DNA of 64,000 nucleotides, taken from positions 149,605,819 to 149,669,818 of the forward strand of contig CP136064.1 in NCBI GenBank assembly GCA_032622095.1. The letters are read 5' to 3'. The translations under genes were made by a program, and so were the position numbers. Source of the DNA: Siphonodentalium dalli. Its lineage: Eukaryota > Mollusca > Scaphopoda > Gadilida > Siphonodentaliidae. The notes beneath the pieces are model-generated. The model had not been told where the DNA came from, did not search any database, and was given only the letters and a program-made list of their open reading frames with translations. Shown one piece after another: positions 40,301 through 55,300 of the stretch; within the stretch, counting starts at the first letter, position 1; every line of letters starts with the position of its first letter.

Positions 40301-43300
40301 AGAATTTTACCGATGACACCGCGAAAAATCTCCGACCGAATCGGAGTTTTATACCGATACAAAAACTCTGATTGCCATCGGTATCGGAAATATCCATCGG
40401 GAACATCGATTTCCGACGGTAATTCCGTTGGAATTGGACAAGCTCCCTAACTCAAGTTTGGACTGTTCAATTGAAAATTCCGGTCAAGTTCGAATTTGAG
40501 TTTGATCCAATGATTTTTCGCAGAATTATGGGCCTTTCGACTTCGAAAATTAGTTTTTTCTCATTTTCTGTATGAGGGTACCTTCATGGTGTAATCAACT
40601 CCTCGTACAGATTTGATAGTAGATATTTGAAACTTCAGAGTGTTGTTACCCGCATATTGGAGATGTGCAACATGTATATAGATGACGGAAAAATTATTTT
40701 CGACTTAGAACATTTCAACATTTTTTTTAATTTCTTTAACAAAGCGACATCGACTTGCCACGTTTTCGGGGGACACTGTGGTTGGCCGACCTTTTATTCA
40801 AATAGAACATGGAGGTGATTGTTGAATTGCCTGTCTGAGTTAGTAGACAGGCATCCAAATAAATCATCCCACATGTCTTATTCTCGCAGGGATGTGTCGA
40901 CAGGAGGGGAGGGGGGTGGCGAGTTGGTTGCATATTTTTTCAATGACTTTTAATTTTTGTTCTGAAACCAATTATAAATAACAAAATGAATATAATAGTA
41001 TAGACCAATATAAATCAAGAGAAGGTGCTCCCAGTTGTAATATTTTACCCAATATTTATTATTTTATAACATGTCATGGGGTGGGTTCGGCTTGAAATAC
41101 AGGTTTTAATAACAATCTATGACATAAAATATGATTAAAATACTATAATTCATCATCAGTTGTAACATCTGTGTCTCAGAAGATACCCATGGAGAAATAG
41201 AAAACAGCATCAGAATTCAAACTAAAAATGTATTTTAAATGGAAGGGGAATAACTCTATCTTTAAGATTTAGAATTATTCCCCCTCTATCGAAATAATTC
41301 AATTTGAACTGCAATTCAGATGAAAAAAAAAACCACATCAGTGAGCCCCAAAAAAAAAAGGCAATTTTTTTTGAGAATCGATGAGGGAGCGAGGGTTTTA
41401 TTTATATTTTTATGTGTACCCATACCATAGTATGGTACACATAGTGTCAACGTCCGGATTGACCACTCGTCGTCCGTCCGTCCGTCCGTCTGGCCGTCCG
41501 TCCGTCCGTCTGTCCGTCCGTAGACACTTCACGTGTAACGCGATAACTCAAACATTTTCTATCCAATCAGAACCAAATTTTGTATATGAGTTTCTCAGCC
41601 CAAAATACAGATCGAGTTCGAATTTGGGTTTGATCCGAGTTTTTGTTACAGAGTTATGGCCCTTTTTCGACTTAGAATTAACGCATTCTGCCATAACTCA
41701 AACATTTTTTATCTGATCGGAACCAAATTTGGTATGTGCGTTTCTCGGCCCAAAATACAGATCGAGTTCGAATATGGGTTTGATCCGACTTTTTATTACG
41801 GAGTTATGGCCCTTTTTCGACTTAGAATTAATGAATTCTGCCATAACTCAAACATTTTTTATCTGATCGGAACCAAATTTGGTATGTGAGTTTCTCGACC
41901 CAAAATACAGATCGAGTTCGAATATGGGTTTGATCCGACTTTTTATTACGGAGTTATGGCCCTTTTTCGACTTAGAATTCATGAATTCTGCCATAACTCA
42001 AACATTTTTTATCTGATTGGAACCAAATTTGGTGTATGAGTTTCTCAGACCAACATACAGATTGATTTCGAATATGGGTTTGATCGGATTTTTTTTAATG
42101 GTGTTATGGTCCTTTGACATATGATTCACACATACATGTACTTCGATAAATCAACCATTTTTCATCTGATAAGAACCAAATTTGGTATGTGAGTTTCTCA
42201 ACTCAAAATACAGAACGAGTTTGAATATGGGTTAGATCCAATTTGTTATACCAGAGATATGGCCCTTTTTAAACTAAGAATTATCCAGATTATAACCCAA
42301 GTAACTTACAATTAATGAATACCTGCTTCTCTGTGAGCAAGATAAAAGACAATATAGTTTATTGCTTTGAGAGTTATTTATAGCCCTCATATGTTAGGTC
42401 TGTATAAGAGACACAGTGAATTATTGGATAAATTGATTTAGCTATCTTTTTAACCACAACTTAGCCAGGTGAATTTATTTAACTAGACCAATGGAGCTCT
42501 CTAAGTCCTTGGATGATGGGACTACATTGGATCAAACAGGGCAGAGATAGGTGATTTAACCCCTTTTACCCATTCCATGTCTTTTAACCTTTTCCATTAA
42601 ATAAATAATTATATTATTTTGATATCTCACATGGCAATTTGCAACAACATGAATAGAACTGCTCACACTATGATAGTGGTGACAGGCTCTAGAGTTTAGA
42701 TGTTATATTAACCCTTCTATATTGACTCATACATTCCAATAATTTGTGTTATTACTGGTTATTATGTACATTTGTCATATACTACTTTAGATCATAACAG
42801 TATACTCTATAATTCAACATTAAAAGATTATGATTCTGATCTTAACAATTTACTATCGCCAAGGGATGGGTTAAACATCTGCCGATCGTGATCGGCCTCT
42901 CGTTTATTTTTGTTATGGGGATAATTCCCATAGTAGTGTGGTCGTTGAAGCAGAATTTGGGAAACAACCCGGAATAAATTGGATACAAGCTGATTTTGGT
43001 GTCATTCGACGCGGAAAAGCCTCAGGAACAACATATCCAAAATCTGCAAAAATCCGCTTTGTTATCCAAGATGGCGTCCAACATGGTTGTCTATACTACA
43101 CCAGTTCTCGAAACAAGTCATTATATGATATATTGTTGCATCGGAATTACGCCGTTATACCAGTTTGTGTTAAATTATAGCACGGGAGCGAATAGAGTGA
43201 CACGCACAGAAAATCATACAATCGTGGCCATGAAATGGCTGTAAAAATGGCAACAACTGCAAGCAATACAACAAAGAAAGCAACATATTGGATAACCACA

Positions 43301-46300
43301 TATGAGTGAAAATATGTATTGATAATATACAAGTCGGTTGTTGAATATCTTTAAAGGTACACACATCATTAAACAGATCCATCTGAAGGATTTATTGGCC
43401 ACTGCACCGCAAGTCAAACCCCAATGATTTGCGTCTTTAAAGTTTGGGTGTTTTGCTTATCCAACATCCAATTGTCGGGCCAAAAATAATAATATCGGAC
43501 ATGCAACACACGAACTAATGTTTCGCCTCACAGTTCATGGTAGTTTCATTCGGCATGATGATTAATTTTTTAATGTAAACACCGAAATTTAAGTGCACAC
43601 TCTAGCGGTCTAAATGTGAGTTATATTTCCGGAATTGTCAACACTCTCGGTGATATTAAACAATACATATTTGTAGCAATGCTTATTATACTGTAAAGAA
43701 ACACTCATATCTTCAATAGATTAGCACCGCGTCTCACCAGATCAAAGAGATGGTACAACACACATTGTATGTAAGACTAATTTTCATGCTGCTAACAAAC
43801 CGTGTTCTTAGTAGACAATTTTGTTCAAATTACTTCAATCACAACTTTACAACTGGAATATGCAGCTACGCAATGCACACTATTAGTTTTCAGTATATTT
43901 TTGTTTGAAAATATCTTAACATTACCACCCACATAATCATGCTAAATATCGAGTGATCACTGTTTAAGATGATATTTCAATGTTGAACATTCACGCAATA
44001 GTATTAATTGTGGTTCTGTGTGCAGCAGCTATGTGTAACATTAGGGAGAAGGAGTAAACGTGGTGATGCGGTTGAAGAAAACGTAGTAAGTATCGCGTAG
44101 ATGTGGCCTTGGTGAATTCAACCAAATATAATTTCCAGGTATAAACAGTCTTTGTCACAGAGTATGTAGGCAATTTTGGTCAAGTTTAGAATTTATTGAC
44201 GATAGTCTATGGTACTCCTTCGTGTTTTAATAAATTTAGTTCATGGTATACCACCATGCATTCTTGTGATAAAAGTGAAATATTCGTGTTTTATCACTTG
44301 ATCTGAGGTAACTATGATCACTATTTTGAGACACGGACAATGGAATATACGCATTTTACCCAGTACTATATGAATGTCTTTCATACCATTTTATATCAGT
44401 TCATTTTTTTAAGGTTTCATGCTGTAGATATCAAAATAAATGATGATCGGTCACATTCGTGAGACTGCTCGGAGTAAACATTTTTCTGCTTCTAGAAAAA
44501 GATCTCATAGTCAATACATCTCTACTAAATCCCATTTAGCTGTTTAATTACACATATATAACACGATTCAAGATAAGCAGTACAGAAAAAACTGCGTTAT
44601 GTTTCCGTTTCTGGGCGTACAAAAGTCAAGATTTAACCGTTTCATAAGACCCTGGTTTCGCTTGCTCTCTCGTGAGATACATCAGAGATATTTCGTACAT
44701 CTCTAATAAAAAGTTTCTCTTATACTCTGCAATCATTCTTCCTCGCATAATTCGAGAGTTTGTTCACTCGTTTTGGACTAGCTCTTCAATTTTGCACAAC
44801 ATGTAAATTTCATTCGATTTTGTCCATTTTGGTGGCCATTTTGGAAAATACATTCTACAGATATGGTTTACGACAAAACATTGTTTGTGTATATTTCAAT
44901 TTATTACGAATTTGGCATTAATTGGAGCACCTACCGCAGAAATTCAGTATTTTGCGATAACAACAGACATCTTGGATCCTGAGTTTTCCCATGAGCGGAT
45001 TTTTGCAGATTTTGGATATGTTGTTCCTGGTGTTTTTCCGCGTCGAATAACACAAAAATCAGCTTGTATCCAATTTATTCCGGGTTCAACTCTCCAACGA
45101 CCACACTGTAGTTAGCATGGGTTATTATACCTTCCCAGGTTAAGAAAATGTAAGGAGAACATTGTTTTGATATAAACTAATGTATTCCACTATAAAGAAT
45201 GACCAATTATCACATTTTCTCAGTGGGTTCCTCATCCCCCAGTTCGCAGATAAACAGCTTTTTCCTGAGCTGGCCTAGGGTAATATCGTTCTCAACGTTG
45301 TAGATGGACCAGTCTACTAACGTCTTATCACCTGTTGTCACATTTAATGGGATGGTCATATTTGCGTTTCTAATATTACTCAAATAAAAATACGGAACGT
45401 GAATACAATCGAAACAAAAAGATATAGTGATCTTCATAGAAAGTCTAGAATGACTTATTCTGCCGTATCTAAATAAGTATTATGTACCTCAATACATGCT
45501 AACCATAAAAACTTCAAATACTATTATATTAAACCAGCATACACATCGCCAATACGCACCATATTTCTTTCCGGTTCCGAAATTGGAAATCTCAGAATTG
45601 TTTACCGCACGAAAAGTGGGTTATCTACCTTTTCGAATTGATCAAATGCCGAAATATTTGAACACATTTGACTTAATAAACTTGGGGTTTGGGCAGCTTG
45701 TGGTGACAATATACCTGGTAGTTATCGTTGCCTATACCAACACATACACCATTGTATGTCTATCATATTCGATGTTTGAAACTAATTTCTGTTTTCTAGT
45801 TTCCTATTTTCGTGTTATCATTTGACAGCTTCGGTCAAATTGAAAATCGTAATAAAATGGTTCAACGCAGGCCTTTTTTCCAGACGCGGCTATGCCCGAG
45901 AATCAAAACCCTTTTTTTTTTTGGCCTAACTCAACAAAAACAACATGTTCACAGTTTATTACACCCGATAAGTTGATAATACAATGTTTTGGAGCTTCCT
46001 CTTTCAAGTGGTATATAATATGGCATATATTTTATATATGTGATCTGGGGGTTTGAAAATTAATTGGGCCTTTAGGCTTACCTGACTGGTGTGGTTATCT
46101 AAAACCTTTCATACCCTTTGTATGTTTTATTCTACTATTTTAACATTTAAATTTGAGTATGAACTACCTTGGAATTTAGATCCTGATAACATTAACTTTT
46201 CAGATTTAAATAAATCTTCTGATGAATGTTAGTGTAATACAATTTGTTGTCTTCCAACACATGTACACATATGGTGCACATATTAAATGTCAACATCTGA

Positions 46301-49300
46301 ATCTCATATCAGGTTTGCTCAAATTGAGTTGGTTATTCAAGAAGGGTCAGTTTTTGCAGATTTAATACTCTGCCTTCAAATTAATTGAATTAAGAATGTA
46401 TGTCACTGTGAACACTTTAATTTCTAAGTTGAGTGTATAGTTCTAACTACTTATTTTGAAGTAAATTTGACAAGTACTGACTGTTGTGGTCTCCATAGTG
46501 CCAGTCTTCTCAGTCCTTATAGTCTGGTGAGCGACCCACAGTCATTGACTCTCTTGTTTTTTTTTAGTTGGCGACCTTGACATTTTGTTGATAGAATTCC
46601 CGGAATCATCCTTTCACATTCAATATGATTTTCTGAATTGGAACTGCAGGTGTTTACAAACATTTTTATTTTTATGAAGCAGGCACAACTCAACAATCAA
46701 ATAAATATACAAACTTTAATAAATTATACAATTCACAAAGAAATAAGGAAACATACAGGAAATGTGTGTGAACAGAAGCATGCTAATCAGAAGACATCAT
46801 TTCTTGATGAGGTGAAATATTGTATAAAATAACATATATGATTCAAGAATTGCCTCCTAGAGGAGAATGTTTGTTAGACATAGATTTTCTAACATTTACT
46901 AATTATATTTTCGATGATATAGATTGAAATTTAAATAATGTTGCTACAACTGGATTCCCAAATTCATCATAAATATATCGGGTTGTAACTTAGATTTTGT
47001 CATATCTTGTTTCCCTCAGGAGCAGAAAGAGTTGTTGACAGTGAAAATCAAGGTCCGCTCAGAAGTTAAGGATGAAATCAAGGCTCTAGAACAAGAGGCC
47101 ACATCACTGAGACTTGATTCATCAAGCTCTTCTTCACCATCTGAAGCTACCAGGACTTCTGAAGCTCCCAGATCGAAGGTTAGAAACCATGAAAACAGTT
47201 TCAAAATTAATTGCTGCTCAATATGTTTATTTATGCATTTGTCAATAACAGTCAAGTAATGAGAAACATATTTGCAAATTTAGGTGCTTTAAAATATGAG
47301 GTGTGAGGAAATGTTTATACCAAGTAAGAAACTTAACTGACTTTAAGTGGGTTGACAAGTTTTACGTTGCGTTTTTTTCTTTTGCCTAGATACTTAACTT
47401 AGCTTCAGTAACTTGAATTATTAACATTATAACAAATATCAAAACAACACTTTAAAATATGCAATATTTTGTGTGTGAATTATGAACATTTGCAGTTTAA
47501 ATTTTATCAAATTGAACTTAACATGATATTCAAATTCATTCCAGCCATCAAAAGTATACAAGTCAGCTTTTTCTGATGAAGAAGAAGATCTAAGTGAAGT
47601 AGACGAACAAGTCTCAGACGACAAAAAAGAAACTGTTACTGATGCCATGCTTGATTGCTTGAATTATAGTCGATCAACAAGCGAAGAGTCTGATACTGAG
47701 CTTTCCTTTCCTCATGCTTGGAGCTCACCAGAACTCACAAACATCACTGGTGATATCCCAAATATAATGAGAACACAGGACCCGCTTTTGACTAAAGCTT
47801 CAGGTGATGAAACTGAGACACAGATTATGGGTGCTATGGCAGTAGAAGACCTAGAAATTCCATGTGAAGTGAAGCGATCAAGTACACCAGAGTTTGAGAG
47901 ACAAATGGCAGGAGCAATGCCCGCCGAGGAAGCAGCCAAACATCTCGAGATGCCACATGATGGCGATGAAAAGCCCGGATATCGCAGAAATAATACCAGT
48001 GTTCACAAGGGTGCTTTCTACTTTTATCAAGGTGACTAATACACAACTCACTGCAAATTGAATAGCTTTCTCCTGTTGCTTCTGATTTATTTATTTTTTG
48101 TAAAAGAGAAATTGAAAGCCACAATCACACTAAAAATATAACTTTCAGCTTGAATCAGAAATAAATTGTAATAATCTCCAGGTCTTAGCTTTGTTAAAAA
48201 ATATTTTTAAATTCAAAGAATGGAGAATGCAAAAGACATAATTAATATTAATGATGTGCTATTTTGTCATGAGGTAGAATCCATGCCTTTGATTATTGTT
48301 ATACTGTTATACTGCTCATTTATGTGATTTCAAGTTCAACCTTCAAATAACAGATTCTGTTGATCACATTTCAAATTAATTCATGTGTTCTGCTTATGAA
48401 TATGAATTGTCTAACATATTTATTTCTATCTAATGTAAAGCAAATACCTTGTGGATTTGCAAGGGAAAAAAGCTAGGACACTACCAAAAATTGACGTCCT
48501 TTTTCTCCATAGCCATAGACGGACAACACATCTACCTTCATGCAGTCAATGCCAAATGTCTTGTGAAAGAGTATGGTAGCTTGGAAAACTGTCCTGAGAA
48601 GATTACGGCCACAATCGTTGAGAAAGAAAATGTTTTCATCACTGAGGTGAATATTCAATCTTACTCAAATTTGTCATTTATACACTTGAATATTCTTATA
48701 TGCTCACATTAAATATCTCACCTGTGCATGGTTTATACTGATACAGAATATCTACTCACCAAAATGTTGTTATCTGAAGTGTTCTTTTGTAATATCATTT
48801 TGAAATTTGCTCCTAATGATTGAACTATTCTGAGAAAGTTTGTTAAATTAGTTGTTGTTATGAAAATTTAAAAAAAAAAAAAAATTTATTCACTGGGGTT
48901 CAACGATTCCTGCAGTTTTGAATCTAACCGATGTTGGGGATATCTGGATGTGCCATTCTGATCGTAACATATAACCGTTCGATGAAAATATTAGTATAAA
49001 ACAATGGAAATATATTACCTAGCCAGTCACAGTGAGTGTCTCCCTCCATGCACTCTGTTATGTTGTATATAGTCATCACCATAATTTTAAGAGTCAGGAG
49101 TTGCGAGTTGATTTTCCAAAAGGCACTATATAACAATTTATAAATATTTCGTTTTAGAACTTTATGTGGGAATATTGAGATTTCAATTCAAAAGGATTTT
49201 GTGGGAAATCTAATTATTCGGTTTGCGAAGTTGCAAGAGTTACAATTTTAAAGTCAGTGATTGTGATCGGTGGGGAGGCACCAACATTTGTTCATAATTT

Positions 49301-52300
49301 ATAAATTTTGAAAGTTAATAATTTATGGCCATCGAGAATCATGGATGATGTTCGGCACCGAAAAGTTTTGTTGTCAATTCCCACAATACTTATATCTATA
49401 CAAGGGCTGTCCAATTCAGGGAAAAGGAAAAACATAGCGACAATCAGGGTATATAACCCTTCTAGTTAAGTAATACAATATTTACATGATGAATTCTTTC
49501 TCGTGAAACGGTGATTGCAGTTTTGTGGGAAACTCCAGTATATGCATTCCATACAATGAAACAGCTATTTTAATTGTATGTAACATGCATATTCTAATGA
49601 ATTACATATAGGCCTACAGTATATATATATATGTTACACTCATTATGGGAACTTTCCATATATACATTGTATACTTTCAGATTATATCCAGGTATCGCTG
49701 GGTTTATGTGCTCAGCTTGGTTTATTCGATGTTGCTATTTGATTTGTATCTGAACTCGAATGTTAGTAATATATTCCATTCAAGTCATTGACTTTTGTGA
49801 CATAGAGTCGGAGCCGATCAATTCTCCCATGATCGGAATCGGAGCCATCAAAAATTAGATCCGGGGCCAAAGCAACACTTTTAATTTGGATATTTATTTT
49901 ATAAAACCAATGCCTATAGATGATCCTTTTCCCCCATCATTGGTCTGAAAAGTCATGGATAGTACTACACTTGATTTAGTACATCAAAAGTTAAATTTTC
50001 ACTCAAAACAATGCCTGATAGCAAATACGTCCCTGATCACGGCATCTGTTGAGTACAATAATTAGACAAATGTTCATTTAAATGTCAAATGAACATTCGC
50101 AGGCTTGTGACAAAAAAAAATAAAGAAAGAAATAACATCAATAGAGAAAATAACACTAATACTTACAATTTTTCTGCATTTAAAATCGCATTAGAACATG
50201 TTGGAGTCGGAACGGAAATCGTGTTAGATCCAAAACTGCAGGTATCGTGTTATTGTTTTCAGGGGTGAAAACTGTAATGCTAAAATTTCTGACTCTGACT
50301 TAATATTTCATTTTTGGATTTTAGTGATATTAAGCATTCACAACTCATATGTTTGATAATATCTTTGCTGCTGTATGGATTTACTATAAACAAGGGTTTG
50401 GTATCTAGATTCAGTTGCAATTGTTTGTTTTCAGGACTTGAGGAAGAGGTTGAGGTATCTGAATCATCTTCCACTCACTTGTGAATTTGAAGTCGCTGAA
50501 TTAGTGCTAAAGCCTCCATTACTATCAAAAGAAACATTGAGAATTTTTGCAGGTTAGTTTCACACATTTACACGTACAGGCTTCGATGCAAGCGCCTCAG
50601 TGGTTACCGATTCTTCTTTTGGATAGAATAAGTACTCATGGTATTCGCATTCTTAAGTCGAGGAATGCTAAGTTCGTACCTGGTTGCGCTAATGGTATCA
50701 AACTCAACATGCAATACCACTGTAGGTGACATCTGGAATTCCCTAGTAGCCATCTTGAAATTTACTCTTTGTATGACAAAACCATTTGGTGCACCCAAAA
50801 GACCACATCCCTCATCCGTTCGTCACCAAACTTCATATTGATCATCGGGGTGACCGCTAGATGGGAGCTATAACATTTTATTGAATTTCATTGAAAAACA
50901 TGGCAGCCAGTGTCCATCTTGAAATTTACTCTTTGTATGACTAAATCCCTAGCACACCCCACAGGTCACATCTCTCATCCGATCATCATCACCAAACTGG
51001 ATATATTGGACCTCGGGGTGACCACTCAATACTTAGAATTAAAACTTTCCTAATTGCTCTATTGATTGTAACACATGAAATTATCCCCCATCCAAGCTGA
51101 GCTTGACATTGACACTTTAATTTCACTCAAATCAATATGTGGCGGGCCTGAGTTTTCATTCACCATCACATAGCACCAATAGCGTGATCAAAAACTCAAA
51201 TGGAGTTTCATATCGTTCACCAGTCCTGAGCATTACAAATGTACCAAGTGTCTGACCAAACAGTCGATAACACATGTATTTACTTACTAGTATGTGTGAC
51301 TCTTATGAACATTATCCAATAATGAAAACAAACGACATCACACTCCCTTTATTATACCCCACTCACGAAGAGAATGGGAGGTATACTGGATTGACGTTGT
51401 CCGGCCATCCGTCATTCCATCCATCTGGACATCTATCCCTCCATTTTTAGCTCAACTTTACTTTGTAAAGTTTGAGCTATTGCCATGACATGTAGATGGG
51501 TATAAGTCATATTTCCGCCAAAGGAAGCCCTCACACTGAACTATATGGATAATGTCCTGCGTTTGTAAACCATAGCAGAAAAGGGTTAACTTTTATTGGT
51601 CGCCTACGGTAACTAATGGTCAGTGGCTTGCCTCGGTATCAGTCACGCATGCGCAGTCCCAATATAATTCACTGAATTAGCCAGTTTATTTTCTGCTACC
51701 ACAGAGAGAAGTCATAAGGGAGTATTGTTCCGAATTTGTCGTTTAACAACTAGACAACAAATTCAATTTATCGATACAATAATTACTGGTCGCCAACGCG
51801 TTAGTTTTTAGAATTATTGTTTCGAATTCACGGACCGTTTCGCTTCAAACATACAATTGTTCCGTGTTTTCGAATAGGCGGCGGCGGACTTAAAACTTTT
51901 CGAATCTGAAAATCGACATTTCGCCATAATCAGCCGCCATTTCAAGGCCTTACGAGGCGCATAGACTATTGTGAACAATTCATCTATGTAATTATTATAG
52001 AACCTATAAGGTATGATATATTTTGTCAGATATAAAAAATGCCACGTGTTTTTACCGGAAGTCTCCTAATTTCGTGGTAATTTATTTACGCGTGGACATT
52101 TATTTAGCAATAATTACCATCGCTACTGACGCTATCTATCATAATGTTATGAACAACATTCTTTCTCATAATACTTTGTTGTTTTATGGTTCTATACCAC
52201 TGATCCAGATGTGTTGGTCACATTCGAAGTTAAAGTTGATAACATCTTGGTTTATCAATGTCAAAAACAGATACCATTAATCAAGGCCTTACGAGGCGCA

Positions 52301-55300
52301 CAGATTATTGTGAGAAATACATCTATGGAATTATTATAGCACCTATAAGGTATGATTGAATTTGTCAGATATCAAAAATGCCACGTGATTCTCCGCCGGA
52401 AATATCATAATTTCGTGGGAATTATTTTGACGTTTTAATGCGTGGAAATTTATTTAACAATAATTCCATCGCTACTGACGCTATCTCTCGTCATGTTATG
52501 AACAACGTGCTTTCACATAATACTATGTTTCAATACAAATGATCCTGATGTGTTAATCACGTTTGACCTTGAAGTTGATTACAATCTACCCAATAATACT
52601 GACAGTTGATTAGATCTTGGTTTATCAATGTCACATGCATAACAATAACTTCATATGACAGTAGTACCGTAGTGCTACGAATAAATCTCAGCCATGTCAT
52701 AGAGGTATGTCGATTAATAGCTACCTTGTATATACCGCTATTCTCAAAGTGATTGACCAGAGAAACGGGGTGATACCCCGGTCATGACCGCGGTGATACC
52801 GGTAATAAACGGTAGCGGTATCGAGACGGTCATGGCGTGAAGTTACGGTATTGGGTGATGATACAGTGGTCTTTTAGCGGGCACCGCATTAATTTTGTGG
52901 AATGCCGCGGTGATTTTCATGGAACTCTTTTAGGGGAGGTATTTACTCGCGCATGCTTGTTCGCGTTAACAAGCGGTATCGGTGCCGCGGTGTTGGAGGA
53001 TACCGCGGTATAGTACCGCCATATTAACTGGGTGACACCACGTTATTGGTGGTTAATTACTTTAAGTATGGCGGTAGGTCTAATGAACAATAGCTGCGAT
53101 TATACACCAGCCGGTTCAGCAAGCCGGTCTGAACCGGTGGGCTTGTAAATTTCTGAGAAGGATCCAGGGATGTTTTTCTACCTGCTACAGGTTTGGGCGC
53201 TCAAACTCTGGAGACCCTGGGGATAGTAATTATTAAAGTGGTTCTCCATTAGTTCAACAAATTTTTCTAAGAGAAGAATAATTCAACAACTAAACATGAA
53301 AATCGGATGAGATAGTCTACTAGAATGATATAGAGCCTTTATTTGCACCATCTCTGGATCCTTCCCAGGTAGTATTTCTCGGGCGGATCTCTTCTCGGGC
53401 AGGAACAGTTCACGCTCCCCCGATTATGCCGCGGCATTAAATCAATTAGTGGGGAAGCGACCGGTGGCGATGCAGGGGTACTTGGGACCCCCAGGACATT
53501 TGGTCCCACACCGGCGCAAGCGGTTCTGTGTGCTGAAGTTGCCAAAAATCGCGTGCGAACGTAACAACACCGGCTGGGCGGCCTACGGCGACTTCAGCAT
53601 AGGGCAGTGGCCCTATCCATGAGGTAGCAAGCCCGGTCCCCTTGGTCACGATCTATATAAAGACACGGCCTTGCCTGCCTCTCAGCCGTCTTGGGGTTTC
53701 TGCTGCAATGGCCTCTACCCATCGTTCTGCTTGGACAGGACATTCAGCTTGGTCGGGACCACCTGCATTTGGGGGGGGGGGGGGGGGGGGGGCTCACCCC
53801 GGTCCGATGGCTCCACCTCCTTCCGGTTATCAGAAGAAACCAGTTTTGGCTAATGGCTATGGGATTCTTCATTTCGACACTGGACTCCAAAATTGGAACT
53901 CAGTTTATCAGCCTTAAAATTCCATGGGAGGTATTTACTCCTCAATTGAGCCATCGCCGGAATGGGCCTCCCTCTAGTGTTTTGTCGTCCATTATTGCAG
54001 GTCGTTCCGACGCTAGGGCAGAGAGCGACATGCTATCCTTACACCCCAAGGCGTCTGAGGCTTTCGATGACGACCCGTCTGCGCACAATACGTCAGACTG
54101 TGGGTCTTTTCGGTCGTCACAGTCTGGCATCGGTAAGGCAGAAGCTGCGGATCGTGATTTCCTATCCACGGATTATCTCATCTATATGCTTCTTCCTACT
54201 GAACTATGTACTCTCAAGCTCGCCTGGCTCGCCCTGCGCACTCGTACCACCGTCTTCAAAATGCATCGAGAACACGATCTATCTTACCTGTGATATACAT
54301 TTCATAGGTAAGTGACACGACCCGCAACTGACACACTGGTCAATAGACTTCACACATGAATGAAGCACATTTACATGGAAAGCATTTCTCTTGTCACGTG
54401 CCACAACGACCCTGCCAATGGCCTGGCCGACAGAGTACATCTCATGGCTCTTCATACTATTATTACCAATATCAATTTGATTATCTGGCACATGGTAATA
54501 AAATTAACAGGGCACTGCACGCCTATAGACAATAGACAATAACGCGGGCAAAGACGTTTGCACTGTCCATCTCAGCTTTCTAGGAAGCTCATTGACTAGC
54601 GTTATAGACCTTTCTTTGCAGGCAGGGGACCACCCAGTCCGAGTGGATCCCAACCCCATGGCACCCGATCATACGGGCCTGAAACCATGCTGCCAACTCT
54701 GCGCGCTTCGGTATATGCCGGAATTGTCCTATCAACATTCGACAATAAAAAACAGGCAAAGACGTTTGCGCTGTCCAGCTCAGCTTTCGAGGAAGCTCTT
54801 TGACTAGCCATCAAACCTTTCCTTGCAGGCAGGGACCAACCCATATGAGGGGATCCCAACCACATGGCACCAGCCGCCCAATCATAAGGGCCTGAGATCA
54901 TGCTGACAACTCTGCTCGCTTCGGTCTATGCTGGATTTGTCCTATTTTCCTTAAACATGCCTTCAACAGGACCACTTAGGTCGGGGGAGCTCCTCTCCAT
55001 CATGGCTCTTAAAATTCAATAAGTAACAACATTATAAAGGGATGTGTGTCCTTTACTAGGATGATAAAAATTTTCATTTGTTTCCTTAATCAGCGAGCCT
55101 TTTTGGAGGGGGTCTTCCCCTAGTTTGCTGCATGCCTCACACTAACATATCACACACCTAGGTCGTTCTGCTGCATGTTTGGGGGGGAAAGTGACATGAT
55201 GTTCTGGGCAGAGGCTCCGAACTGAATATTCCGCATGGTGACAATTTACCCGTGGTTATCATCTGATTACATTGTACATCATTTGAACTGATTTCAGTTG

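Larger units (their letters stand above)
31869..40447. mobile_element. PIF/Harbinger-like TIR element or composite, 8.58 kb, TAA target duplication
   Basis: Left end GGGGCCTTGTCTAATTCC and inverted right end GGGAGCTTGTCCAATTCC match 24 of 31 positions. Both are flanked by TAA (31866-31868 and 40448-40450), and the host repeat is continuous across the site. A 3-bp TWA duplication with GGG-starting TIRs is the PIF/Harbinger signature. Both ends (31880-32035, 40195-40440) are dense in an ATCGGA-type motif. The interior holds a family A fragment (32044-32494), unrecognised sequence (32495-33105 and 39441-40194) and a family D copy carrying further nests. No transposase was recognised, so it is non-autonomous or decayed. 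Confidence 0.7.
31755..40810. repeat. Family D repeat copy split by the 8.6-kb TIR element
   Basis: 31755-31868 ends GGTTTCCGGATGATAA and 40448-40810 resumes TAACTCAAGTTTGGACTGTT. The uninterrupted join GGATGATAACTCAAGTTTGG is seen at 33509-33528. The right part runs to GTTTTCGGGGGACACTGTGG (40762-40781). A GCCTGTCT/AGACAGGC stem-loop lies just beyond (40829-40852). Confidence 0.65.

Noticed and set aside
45496-45825. 109-codon open frame
   Set aside because: AT-driven composition, no recognisable domain and no splice signals that fit RNF10.
53339-53649. Two overlapping minus-strand frames of 67-68 codons
   Set aside because: GC-rich antisense shadows of the gag-like region.
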